Below the pieces are notes generated by a model, which was given only the letters and a program-made list of their open reading frames with translations, had not been told where the DNA came from and made no database searches. Shown piece by piece: positions 1 to 8,044 of a stretch of DNA of 61,765 bases. This stretch comes from SKPH01 sp051748565 (lineage in GTDB: Bacteria; Bacillota; Dethiobacteria; DTU022), in assembly GCA_051748565.1 (NCBI GenBank), contig JBNJHN010000005.1:1-61765 (forward strand), in the 5' to 3' direction. The position numbers and the translations under genes are program-made. Each line of letters begins with the position of its first letter. The stretch's first letter is position 1.

Positions 1-818
1 CCCACCTTGCGATCAACACGGTCTTTAACTTCTTCATACATTTCCCTGTAAAAATCAACTGCCTCCTGATCGCCGACCAGGTACATCTGGGGGATTATCG
101 AATGAAAATAGTCGGTTGAGCCCATCGGACTGGGGATCGCTTTTCTAAGAGCCAGTGTGTCGCGCCAGTAACCCAGTGCTTCATGTGACAGAGCAAGTAT
201 CTCACGTAGCCGGTCCAGGTCAAGCTTTTTCCCGGTATGTTTTTCCATAAAGGCTACCTGACCGGCCAGGTCATCTCTTAGCAAAGTTAGGTAATGATTT
301 TCAATGCGGGGGTCACGCGGGTCAATGTCCCAGGGCGGAGCCAGGGGATCGCTGCTGTAAACGGGGACATCGAAGAAGCGTGTTGCTATTGATTGAAACC
401 ATTTCCAGCGTGGTTCACATATAAAACCAGAACCGAGCAGCATGGACGGAGTGCCCATACCTCCGGGAAGCGGTGATTCTTCCGGTGCTTCACCGGTTTC
501 TTTAAATAGCTTGCAGTAGCCCATAGTGTTTGTTACATATGAACAGAGTTCCTGCGAATAACCGTCACCCTCGGCAACCTCAATAAAGTGAGGAGCAACC
601 AGCCTGCTGGCACACATGGTACCAAAATTCTCAGGCCACTCGAAAAGCAGGTCGAATGCTTTCAGCAGCTCGGGGGGTACTCCGACCATGCACCAGGCCA
701 GGGGTTCGTTGCTGAACATTCGCTCCATCATGCGCATAAAAAAACGCGGCAGCATCTCTTTCATTTTTCGGGTTGTCTCAAGGTGGCGTTTAGCCCGGCT
801 CATTTCACTCTGACTCAT
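1..818 (-). CDS. 2-hydroxyacyl-CoA dehydratase / benzoyl-CoA reductase-type subunit (3' end missing)
   Basis: Open on the minus strand from an ATG at 818 to the window edge, so the C-terminus is missing (about 272 codons visible). The start is set by GAGGAGG eight bases upstream. The protein reads like the HgdB/BcrB family: a GVPPEL motif, then a Cys-containing segment (GTMCASR) and an ELCSYV stretch where the family places cysteines near its [4Fe-4S] cluster. Members form a heterodimer that dehydrates 2-hydroxyacyl-CoA or reduces aromatic acyl-CoA, driven by an ATP-dependent ASKHA activator. The partner subunit and activator are not visible; they would lie beyond position 1. Family is fairly clear; substrate cannot be told. 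Confidence 0.72.
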   Translation of the reverse strand, partial: MSQSEMSRAKRHLETTRKMKEMLPRFFMRMMERMFSNEPLAWCMVGVPPELLKAFDLLFEWPENFGTMCASRLVAPHFIEVAEGDGYSQELCSYVTNTMGYCKLFKETGEAPEESPLPGGMGTPSMLLGSGFICEPRWKWFQSIATRFFDVPVYSSDPLAPPWDIDPRDPRIENHYLTLLRDDLAGQVAFMEKHTGKKLDLDRLREILALSHEALGYWRDTLALRKAIPSPMGSTDYFHSIIPQMYLVGDQEAVDFYREMYEEVKDRVDRKV

Positions 819-1007
819 TTAACGGCCTCCTCATGAAGTTAACTGCTGAAATCAATTCTTGCTATTACTCCCTTTATCCTGCCTGTCTAATAGGCTCAGT
901 TCATTTTTTAAGTATCGATCAAGAATTTCTTCATATATAAAACCTAAAAAGTGTTACGAAGACCATTTTGTTGCAAAGCACTCTTCCAGATAACAGGCTT
1001 TGTTGAA

Positions 1008-1036
1008 TTGACAGCAGGAAATCAACGTGCTACCTT
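1008..1036 (+). promoter_or_regulatory. sigma-A promoter for hisG
   Basis: TTGACA at 1008-1013, a 17-base spacer, and TACCTT at 1031-1036, about 33 bases before the hisG start. The -35 is perfect and the -10 is partial. No leader peptide or T-box-like sequence is seen in the 249-base gap between the divergent genes at 818 and 1070. Confidence 0.55.
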
Positions 1037-1069
1037 ATTACTACTTGTATTTAAGAAGGAGGGAATAGC

Positions 1070-1942
1070 ATGAATAAAATAAAATTGGGCCTGCCGGCCG
1101 GCAGTTTGCAAAGCACGACCCTGGAAATATTCAAAAAAGCCGGCTATAATATCCAGATAGGTGAGCGCTCATATTACCCTTATATTGACGACGAGGAAAT
1201 TGATTGTGTTTTAATGCGGGCCCAGGAAATTCCGAAATATGTGGAAGACCAGGTGTTGGATGTTGGGCTGACTGGAAAAGATTGGATCAATGAAACGGCT
1301 GCCAATGTTACGGAACTTACAGATCTACATTATTCAAAAAGCGGTTTGCGGCCCGTTCGCCTGGTTTTAGCCGTACCCCTGGAGTCTGATATAAAAAAAT
1401 TGGAAGATCTGGAAGGAAAACGTATTGCTACCGAACTGGTCGAAAGCACAAAACGTTATTTGAAAGAAAAAGGAGTAAAGGCCCAGGTTTCATTCTCCTG
1501 GGGAGCAACGGAAGTCAAGCCGCCATTGCTGGCAGATGCCATAGCTGAACTGACTGAAACAGGACGTTCTCTGAAAGCTAACCAGCTGCGCATAATTGAT
1601 ACAATCTTAGTCTCTACACCACGGGTAATCATGAATCATAATAGTTACAATGATCCCTGGAAGAGAAAAAAAGTCGATCGGATGATAACTCTTCTAAAAG
1701 GAGCCTTATTGGCGGAACAGAAAGTAATGCTGAAAATGAACGTGCACAGCAGCAACCTGGAAAAAGTAATCGATTTACTGCCTGCACTGCGAAAGCCGAC
1801 TATCTCAAACCTGTGCGCTGATGAATGGGTGGCCGTGGAAAGTGTGGTTGATGAAAAGAAAGTGCGCACATTAATTTGTGAATTACAGGATGCCGGTGCA
1901 GAAGGCATCCTTGAATTTGCGATAAACAAGATAATTCCATAA
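1070..1942 (+). CDS. hisG: ATP phosphoribosyltransferase, long form (HisG)
   Basis: 290 residues, the length of the long HisG form, which carries its own C-terminal ACT-like regulatory domain and needs no HisZ. It condenses ATP with PRPP, the first step of histidine synthesis. The N-terminus (LGLPAGSLQ) and the GLTGKDW motif near residue 87 are typical. The C-terminal third (KMNVHSSNLEKV onward) matches the regulatory domain, so histidine feedback inhibition is expected from the family. The start is supported by AGGAGGG upstream. It stands about 25 kb from the other his genes here, next to a foldase gene, so it is transcribed apart from hisDBAI. Confidence 0.95.
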   Translation: MNKIKLGLPAGSLQSTTLEIFKKAGYNIQIGERSYYPYIDDEEIDCVLMRAQEIPKYVEDQVLDVGLTGKDWINETAANVTELTDLHYSKSGLRPVRLVLAVPLESDIKKLEDLEGKRIATELVESTKRYLKEKGVKAQVSFSWGATEVKPPLLADAIAELTETGRSLKANQLRIIDTILVSTPRVIMNHNSYNDPWKRKKVDRMITLLKGALLAEQKVMLKMNVHSSNLEKVIDLLPALRKPTISNLCADEWVAVESVVDEKKVRTLICELQDAGAEGILEFAINKIIP

Positions 1943-1967
1943 ATAAAATAAAAAGTGGGTGAAGATT

Positions 1968-2903
1968 TTGGAAAATGAAAAGCGGGAAAAACCCGAGTAC
2001 TTAAAGGAATTAATGAGGCCGCAATTGCTCTTGGGTGTGATTGCGGTTTTAATCTTGGCAATAATAGTTATGGCGATAGCTCTCATTCAGGATTCGCCGC
2101 AACAGCTGGATCAGGTAGCAACCACCGTTAACGGGGAACCAATTACCAGGGAGGAGCTCTTCGAAGCTATGTATGCCCAAAGTGGTCAGGAGGTTCTTGA
2201 CCAGCTTATTACCAGGCAGTTAATTGCCCAGGAGGCGGCAAGAGAGGGCCTTGCAGTAAGTGATGAAGAATTGGATGGAGAAATCAGGTCCATAATAGAT
2301 GAAAATTTCCAGGGTTCGGAAGAAGATTTTGAACAAGCGCTCGAATATTACGGGATCACTTATGATTCTTTCATAGAAGATACCCGTCTCAATCTCCTGA
2401 TCCGTAAAATAGCTATGTTGCGCATTGATGCATCTGAAGAAGAGGCGAGAAAATATTTTGAGGAACGGAGCCACCAGTACGGCCTGCCGGAAGAAGTAGA
2501 AGCGAGGCATATCCTGGTTGAAACTGAAGTGGAGGCAGAAGAAATTATAGTCTTGCTTGAAGATGGAGCAGAATTTGCTGATATGGCCCAGGAATATTCG
2601 ATAGATCCATCCAACAAAGAAGAAGGTGGTTATCTCGGTTTCTTCGGCCGGGGGATGATGGTACCTGAATTTGAAGAAGCCGCATTTTCTCTTGAAATTG
2701 GTGAGCGCAGCGGCCCGGTCGAGACTAATTTTGGTTTTCATATTATCGAGGTTCTTGGAAAAACAGAAGAAGAGAAAGCTGTCTATGAAGATGTAAGTGA
2801 GCAGGTTATAGAAGCAATGATTGCCGACCAGATACCGGTTGTTATCAGTGATCTGATCCAGCTGCTTTATGAACAGGCTGATATTGAGTATAAACTGGAA
2901 TGA
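1968..2903 (+). CDS. Membrane-anchored parvulin-type peptidyl-prolyl isomerase (PrsA/SurA-like)
   Basis: 311 residues from a TTG start. A GTG nine bases upstream is also in frame but has no ribosome site, whereas GGGTGA sits five bases before the TTG. A single hydrophobic segment (about residues 20-40) anchors the protein. There is no lipobox Cys, so it is a signal-anchor protein rather than a lipoprotein like Bacillus PrsA. A SurA-N-like helical region follows, then a rotamase (PpiC) domain at about 178-265 containing ARHILV, a GGYLGFFG turn and GFHIIEV. It should assist folding of exported proteins outside the membrane. It follows hisG by 25 bases, so they are probably cotranscribed. Confidence 0.85.
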   Translation: MENEKREKPEYLKELMRPQLLLGVIAVLILAIIVMAIALIQDSPQQLDQVATTVNGEPITREELFEAMYAQSGQEVLDQLITRQLIAQEAAREGLAVSDEELDGEIRSIIDENFQGSEEDFEQALEYYGITYDSFIEDTRLNLLIRKIAMLRIDASEEEARKYFEERSHQYGLPEEVEARHILVETEVEAEEIIVLLEDGAEFADMAQEYSIDPSNKEEGGYLGFFGRGMMVPEFEEAAFSLEIGERSGPVETNFGFHIIEVLGKTEEEKAVYEDVSEQVIEAMIADQIPVVISDLIQLLYEQADIEYKLE

Positions 2904-2955
2904 TTTAATGGTTAAAGGGAGATATGGATATGGCTAAGAATGCTGCGGTTAGCAC

Positions 2956-3717
2956 CTATGCCCGGGATGCCATTCTTCTGTATCTGCGGGAACCGGCCAG
3001 CCTGATGGCGGCATCGTGGGCCTGCTGCTCTAATTCATCATCGAGATCTTTTAGCCGATAATCCTGGTCACGATAATCAAGGGCTTTCCGCAGCAGATAA
3101 TCTGCCAGCCGGGGATTTTTCGGTAAAAGCGAACCATGGAGGTAAGTTCCGATTACATTTTTGTAAACGGCTCCTTCTGTCTTATCGCTGCCATTGTTGC
3201 CATAACCTGTAATAATCGTACCCAGGGGCTGCAGGGAAGAACCAAGATATGTTTTGCCTGCATGGTTTTCAAAACCGACGAGTGTTTGGGCAGGATCCCA
3301 TAAAGAGCAATTGATTACTGCATTGCCGATTAGTCTTTCCTGCCCGGCTTCTGTGTAAAGGTCGACAATCTCAAGGCCCCCCATCTTATCTCCCCTGCTG
3401 GTTGTATAGTAAAGGCCAAGCAGCTGGTATGAGCCGCAGACAGCAAAAATAACCATACCCTCTTCAACTGCCCGCCGCATATCCCGGCTGCGTCCCTTCA
3501 AATCCTCAGCTATAAGTTTTTGATCGCTGTCCTGACCGCCGCCCATAAAAAGCAGATCACATCGTGAAAAGTTAATCTTGTCGCCGGGTTCCACGGGGAT
3601 TATTTGAACATTGATTTCTCGCCAGCAAGCCCGGCGGTAAAGCGCCAGCATATTGCCCCTATCTCCATATAGATTTAAATGTCCGGGGTAAAGATGATAA
3701 ATGTTTATAGCAGCCAT
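2956..3717 (-). CDS. gatD: Lipid II isoglutaminyl synthase, glutamine amidotransferase subunit GatD
   Basis: 253 residues, class I (CobB/CobQ-like) glutaminase fold. The nucleophile is Cys94 in FAVCGSYQ and the catalytic His is His194 in TYLHGSLLPKNP. GatD releases ammonia from glutamine and passes it to MurT, which amidates the alpha-carboxyl of D-Glu in lipid II to give D-isoglutamine. Its start lies one base after the murT stop, so the pair is translationally coupled, as expected for an obligate heterodimer. N-terminal HLYPGHLNLYGDRGN is strongly typical of the family. Confidence 0.93.
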   Translation of the reverse strand: MAAINIYHLYPGHLNLYGDRGNMLALYRRACWREINVQIIPVEPGDKINFSRCDLLFMGGGQDSDQKLIAEDLKGRSRDMRRAVEEGMVIFAVCGSYQLLGLYYTTSRGDKMGGLEIVDLYTEAGQERLIGNAVINCSLWDPAQTLVGFENHAGKTYLGSSLQPLGTIITGYGNNGSDKTEGAVYKNVIGTYLHGSLLPKNPRLADYLLRKALDYRDQDYRLKDLDDELEQQAHDAAIRLAGSRRYRRMASRA

Positions 3718-3718
3718 C

Positions 3719-5167
3719 TTAATTCTCCCAGTAAGGTTTTGCCAGTCCTGATTTACTTAGAATGCGCCGCATTTCCAGCATTGCCGTATAAGTTGGCAGT
3801 ATAAAAAGCCTGCCTCCGGGCGGGGTTTGCTGAAGGGAGCTTTTAATTGCTTTGGTCGTATTCTCCTCGACGTTTATTTGTTCAGGATTGAAGCCGGCGT
3901 ATTTAAAGCGGACGGCCATATCCAGGGCACGCAAACCGGATACCGTCACGGTTGAAAACTTCTCTTTGATCGTGCAGAGCTGATCAAAATCGACATCCCA
4001 CAGCCAGGATACATCGGTGCCGTCGGCAATTTTATCATTTATCGCTACCAGTAAACTTATGCTATCTGTTTGTGCCAGGATGGTTCTCAATACCTCGTTT
4101 GCTCCGACCGGATTTTTTATCAGGGCCATGATCATTGTTTTACCTTCAATTTCGAAAAGTTCCATCCTTCCAAAAGAAGGAGCCGCTGATTCCAATGCAC
4201 TTACCACTGCCGTATCCGGAATTTCCAGAGCTTTTGCACAGGTAATGGCAGCTAAAACGTTATATAAATTATAGGTGCCCGGCAGGGGATTTTTCACTTC
4301 CAACTCAGACTCGGGTAAGCTTATTTTTAAGATTGTTTCGTCTTTGGGGTTTGAAATTTGCCCGACCAGTCTGACTTCGGGTTCAGGGCGCTTATAACTG
4401 CAGACCTGGCAGTGGTAATGTCCAAGATGGGCAAAGTAGATTTTTGTGTACACCAGTTTTTCATTGCAGGCCGGGCAGCTTTTAATATCCCGTCCGGTAT
4501 TTTGAAAAGTATCCTCAGGGAGATCCAGTGCCAGGCCATATGTCCATCTCTTTTTTCCGGTAATATTTTTGATACTGGCCAGGGAAGGATCGTCTGCGTT
4601 AATAACCTCGAAACCGTTGTCTGGTTGTAATTCCAGGCCCAACTTTATCGAGTCCCGAACGTGATCAACTTCTCCGTAACGGTCTAGTTGATCCCTGAAG
4701 ATGTTTGTAAGGACTATACCCCCGGGCCGAATCTCTTTTGTTAAACCGGGGAAAGCCCCTTCATCAACCTCCATGACGGCGAAATCTGCGTCTATTTTCC
4801 CTGTTAGCGAAGCGGCCCCGATCAAAGCTGAGGCTACCCCCCAGGACATATTTGAGCCCGATTGGTTGTGGATGCACCGATAGCCGGCGTTTTTCAGGAT
4901 GGAGCTTATTAGAGCGGAGGTTGTCGTTTTTCCATTGGTGCCGGTTACGATCAGGCTTTTTTCAGCTAATCTTTCTGTTAAGGCTGATGATAGCTGTGGC
5001 ACTATCTTCAGTGCTATCCGTCCGGGTAGAGTTGTCCCGCCTCGTCCCAGGATTCTGGATAAAACCATCAGTTTTTTCCCGGCCCAAATCCCACCGAGCA
5101 GTTTTAGTTTAAAAAGGCGGTTATCGAAACCGCCTGTTCCAGGATCATAACCCGGTTTTTTTCCCAC
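3719..5167 (-). CDS. murT: Lipid II isoglutaminyl synthase, Mur-ligase subunit MurT
   Basis: 482 residues from a GTG start preceded by AGAGGT. It is a Mur-ligase-fold ATPase: P-loop VTGTNGKTTT at about 75-84, then a Cys4 zinc ribbon inserted in the central domain (Cys231, Cys234, Cys253, Cys256), which separates MurT from ordinary Mur ligases. The C-terminal part with DVSWLWDVDFD is the MurT-specific region. It activates the D-Glu carboxyl of lipid II with ATP for amidation by GatD-supplied ammonia at the inner membrane face. The pair sits far from the dcw cluster found later in this window. Confidence 0.94.
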   Translation of the reverse strand: MGKKPGYDPGTGGFDNRLFKLKLLGGIWAGKKLMVLSRILGRGGTTLPGRIALKIVPQLSSALTERLAEKSLIVTGTNGKTTTSALISSILKNAGYRCIHNQSGSNMSWGVASALIGAASLTGKIDADFAVMEVDEGAFPGLTKEIRPGGIVLTNIFRDQLDRYGEVDHVRDSIKLGLELQPDNGFEVINADDPSLASIKNITGKKRWTYGLALDLPEDTFQNTGRDIKSCPACNEKLVYTKIYFAHLGHYHCQVCSYKRPEPEVRLVGQISNPKDETILKISLPESELEVKNPLPGTYNLYNVLAAITCAKALEIPDTAVVSALESAAPSFGRMELFEIEGKTMIMALIKNPVGANEVLRTILAQTDSISLLVAINDKIADGTDVSWLWDVDFDQLCTIKEKFSTVTVSGLRALDMAVRFKYAGFNPEQINVEENTTKAIKSSLQQTPPGGRLFILPTYTAMLEMRRILSKSGLAKPYWEN

Positions 5168-5190
5168 TTCTTACCTCTCAAGTCCGGCTT

Positions 5191-5655
5191 TTAGAAATTA
5201 GCCAAACACTGCACCACATCGGATCTTGTTATAATGCCAACCAGTTTTTCGTCATCGTCAATTACGGGAACCCGGTTTATATTTCGGCGATTCATCAGCT
5301 TTGCAACATCTGTAGCTGGAGTGTCCTCTTTAACGCTGTAAACTTTTTTGGTCATTACCTGGCTTATCAGGGTTCGATGCAGCATTTCAAAGCCTTCACG
5401 TATGCTAGCTATATCATCCATTTCAGTATACGGTGAAGTCCAAAACGAAAAATTGGATTGCGGAATTACACTCCTTTTCTGGGAGTAGCGAATAATATCG
5501 GTGTCGGAAATGATACCGATAACTTTACTCTCATCATCAACAACTATAAGACCGCTTATTTTGTGTTCGGCAAGGATGTCAAGAGCTTCCTTTACGGTTT
5601 GATCCTCTTTGACACTGACTGCAGGTGTACTCATAATTTCCTTTGCTGTAAACAT
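5191..5655 (-). CDS. Tandem CBS-domain protein
   Basis: 154 residues made of two CBS motifs (about 1-60 and 90-154), with the usual IMSTPAVSV and VMTKKVYSV starts and GIISDTDI and GIITRSDV ends. A 30-residue spacer between them (SNFSFWTSPYTEMDDIA) resembles other stand-alone CBS pairs of Clostridia. Such modules bind adenosine nucleotides and act as energy sensors; no effector domain is attached, so its partner is unknown. The start has GGGAGG upstream. It lies 23 bases upstream of murT on the same strand and is probably cotranscribed with it. Confidence 0.85.
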   Translation of the reverse strand: MFTAKEIMSTPAVSVKEDQTVKEALDILAEHKISGLIVVDDESKVIGIISDTDIIRYSQKRSVIPQSNFSFWTSPYTEMDDIASIREGFEMLHRTLISQVMTKKVYSVKEDTPATDVAKLMNRRNINRVPVIDDDEKLVGIITRSDVVQCLANF

Positions 5656-5784
5656 ATCATACCTCCCGGCTTAATAGAAACTTAAAAATGCTGGGACATG
5701 GTCTGCCATGCCCGCTGACTTATAAATAATTCTACAATAAGTTGTAGTTTCCTGCTCAGCTCCAGGCTATCAGGGAAATATGGT

Positions 5785-7626
5785 TTATTCAATATTTTGA
5801 AAAGCCATTGCATCGATAAAAATATCCTGAAAATCGGGACGGGTTGACAGTTCCAGGTGCTCAACCTTTTCGGGCAGGGCCAATGCTCTTTCCCGCATGG
5901 TTTTTGAGGCCAGGGCCATTCTCGATCCATCACCGGCAGCATTGCCGACAGCAATTATTTTTTCCGGTGGCAGCTGGGGCAGCAGCCCAATAGTCAGGGC
6001 ACTCTCTTTACGTACATAGTTGCCAAAGGCGCCTGCCAGTAATATTTGGTCAAGATCATCCGCACTTATTCCTGCTTCCTTAAGCAGTATCATCAGGCCG
6101 GCATATATTGCGCCTTTAGCCAGCTGCAGCTCGCGCAGGTCACCCTGGGTCAGAACAATGTCTTCTCCGGTGTCTGAATCTTCAGCCGGTACAAGAATAA
6201 ACTCAAAACCGCTTATAGTACGGCGTAATCTATTTATTAAATTAGCGGGTATTTTTTCAGGAGCTTCCTCAGGATTAACGAAGCGTCCGCTTGGCTCAAT
6301 TAAACCGGCATCAAGTAAAGCGGCGGCAGCGTCGATCAGACCCGAACCGCAGATTCCACAGGCAGCGGCATCGTCGATCATACTCAGCTTTATTTCACCA
6401 TCTAAGTAATCGCAAGCTTCAATTGCCCCGGAGGCTGCCCGCATTCCATGTTTAATCTGGGCTCCTTCAAAGGCGGGGCCCGCTGCTGTTGAACAGGCCA
6501 TCAGCTTTCCGTTGGCTGTCAAGACCAGTTCGCCGTTGGTTCCGATATCAATTGCGGCGCAATTATCTTTACGCTGGTCCATATTGGTGGCAAGGATAAC
6601 GCCTACAGTATCCGAGCCGACATATCCTGCAATGTTGGGCAGAAAAGTAACTCTTCCGGAAGGGCTTATCTTCAAGCCCAGTTCCGCTGCTTCTACTTCA
6701 AGGGCCCGGCTGTAAGCGGGAATAAAAGGAGCAGGGGCCAGGAAGGTAGGATCGATTCCCATAAAGAGGTGGCTCATGGTCGTGTTGCCGACAGCGACAA
6801 ACTCGTAAACACGATCCCGGGCTACCCTGGTTTGTTTAAGAAGGTCTTTAATAATCATGTTTGCCGCTTCAATTACCTTGTTCTGAAGTTGCTTTAAATT
6901 ATCCTTACCTTCTGAAGCATGAGTAATCCGCGAAATTACATCGGCCCCATAAGCATTCTGAGGATTGGTAGTTGCCGCCACGGCAATTACTGACGCGGTT
7001 TTTAAGTCAAGCAGCGAACCCATTATTGTGGTTGTCCCGATATCAAAAGCAACTCCGTAGATCTGGTCAGATGTATCTCCGGGTTCGATTGAGATAATTT
7101 TGCTGCCGGCAATAGCGGCAGTAATGGAATAGGTGTTATTTCTCAGCAGGGAAGGGAGACCGGAGAGTTCGCGAAGCTGGACAGTCAGATCGGGGCGTTT
7201 TAGGTGGTCAAGCAAACGTTCCAAATCAGCAGTCTGGTCTTTAACAGCAGGGCGGCTTAGCTTAACTGCTGCTTTTTCGACCATCGGCTCTGCTGCAAGC
7301 TCTTCCACACCTCCGGCTAAAGTTGTTTTACGCAGGTGGGCATCTTTTTGCACCGGTACTTCAACGACAAGGTCGTGGTCAACCGTTCTCTGGCAGGCCA
7401 GCGCCCAGCCATTTTCCAGTTCTGTTGATGAAAGGTGTTTGTTTTCAGCAGCTGTGGGGACGGTATTATCGCCCCCGGTAATTTTAACCCGGCATTTACC
7501 GCAGGTTCCTCTGCCAGCACAATCACCTTCAATATAGAGACCGGCCCTGTCAGCCGCTTTAAGTAAATTTGCTCCTGATTCAATGTCAATTTCTTTATTC
7601 TGGGGGACAAACTTGACTTTTGGCAT
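5785..7626 (-). CDS. Ferredoxin/ASKHA-domain protein (RACo/RamA-like reductive activator, DUF4445)
   Basis: 613 residues. An N-terminal plant-type [2Fe-2S] ferredoxin domain has Cys36, Cys42, Cys45 and Cys78. After a linker, an ASKHA ATPase core begins near 190 (AFDIGTTT) with a second phosphate-binding stretch (AAIDIGTNGE) and a glycine-rich GAAFG/GNAAGDGS C-terminal region. Characterised relatives use ATP to drive electrons onto the cobalt of corrinoid proteins, reactivating methyltransferases in the Wood-Ljungdahl or methylamine pathways. No corrinoid protein or methyltransferase is next to it, so the client is unknown. The family call is firm; the corrinoid role is inference. Confidence 0.85.
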   Translation of the reverse strand: MPKVKFVPQNKEIDIESGANLLKAADRAGLYIEGDCAGRGTCGKCRVKITGGDNTVPTAAENKHLSSTELENGWALACQRTVDHDLVVEVPVQKDAHLRKTTLAGGVEELAAEPMVEKAAVKLSRPAVKDQTADLERLLDHLKRPDLTVQLRELSGLPSLLRNNTYSITAAIAGSKIISIEPGDTSDQIYGVAFDIGTTTIMGSLLDLKTASVIAVAATTNPQNAYGADVISRITHASEGKDNLKQLQNKVIEAANMIIKDLLKQTRVARDRVYEFVAVGNTTMSHLFMGIDPTFLAPAPFIPAYSRALEVEAAELGLKISPSGRVTFLPNIAGYVGSDTVGVILATNMDQRKDNCAAIDIGTNGELVLTANGKLMACSTAAGPAFEGAQIKHGMRAASGAIEACDYLDGEIKLSMIDDAAACGICGSGLIDAAAALLDAGLIEPSGRFVNPEEAPEKIPANLINRLRRTISGFEFILVPAEDSDTGEDIVLTQGDLRELQLAKGAIYAGLMILLKEAGISADDLDQILLAGAFGNYVRKESALTIGLLPQLPPEKIIAVGNAAGDGSRMALASKTMRERALALPEKVEHLELSTRPDFQDIFIDAMAFQNIE

Positions 7627-7650
7627 CCTTTCAGCGCTCCTTTTTACAAT

Positions 7651-7680
7651 AAAAAATAAGCAACCTTGAACCAGGTTGCT
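7651..7680 (-). terminator. Intrinsic terminator of the tRNA-Arg transcript
   Basis: Read on the minus strand, AGCAACCT pairs with AGGTTGCT (plus positions 7673-7680 and 7659-7666) around a six-base loop, followed by TATTTTTT. It lies just after the tRNA 3' end and before the downstream ASKHA gene, so the tRNA is probably a separate short transcript. Confidence 0.75.
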
Positions 7681-7688
7681 CCTTAATC

Positions 7689-7763
7689 TGGTACGCCCGC
7701 AGGGATTCGAACCCCGACTTCAGGCTCCGGAGGCCTGCGTGATATCCCTTTCACCACGGGCGC
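7689..7763 (-). tRNA. tRNA-Arg(CCG)
   Basis: A full cloverleaf folds on the minus strand. The acceptor GCGCCCG pairs with CGGGCGT (one G-U at the end). The D-stem is GTGA/TCAC, the anticodon stem CAGGC/GCCTG holds loop CTCCGGA (anticodon CCG, reading CGG), and the T-stem CGGGG/CCCTG closes TTCGAAT. The 3' CCA is encoded at 7689-7691. There is no intron and no neighbouring tRNA. Confidence 0.95.
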
Positions 7764-7784
7764 CTGGCAGTTATACACATTGCC

Positions 7785-7813
7785 ATAATATCACTCAGCA
7801 GGGGACAAGTCAA
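7785..7813 (-). promoter_or_regulatory. sigma-A promoter for tRNA-Arg
   Basis: On the minus strand TTGACT (7808-7813), a 17-base spacer, and TATTAT (7785-7790) lie about 22 bases before the mature tRNA 5' end, the usual spacing for a stable-RNA promoter. The rest of the gap up to 8044 shows no gene; a weak candidate for the following operon (TTTACA near 7960) is not convincing. Confidence 0.7.
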
Positions 7814-8044
7814 ACCTAGCGGGAGCTCTCTGACGGGAAGTGCAAGATGTCTTGATTCGTTCTGCTGTCCGGGAAAAGACCGTTAATCATGTCTAAGCAA
7901 ACCATGTCATTTGCCCAAAAAATGGGCTGACCAATGAAGGCTATTAATAGAGGTGTTATTTTTACAAGGCAGGAAAAAGGATTTTAATATGGAATTTAGA
8001 GTGAAAGCGGGCCTATCATTGTTCAAATTGGAGGAGGTTTGGTT

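Noticed and set aside
588..836. Plus-strand open frames against the dehydratase gene
   Set aside because: They are antisense to a clearly homologous partial gene with its own ribosome site on the minus strand.
5695..5722. Hairpin GGGACATGG / CCATGCCC between the CBS and ASKHA genes
   Set aside because: It needs a bulge, has no T-run on either strand, and is too weak to call a terminator.
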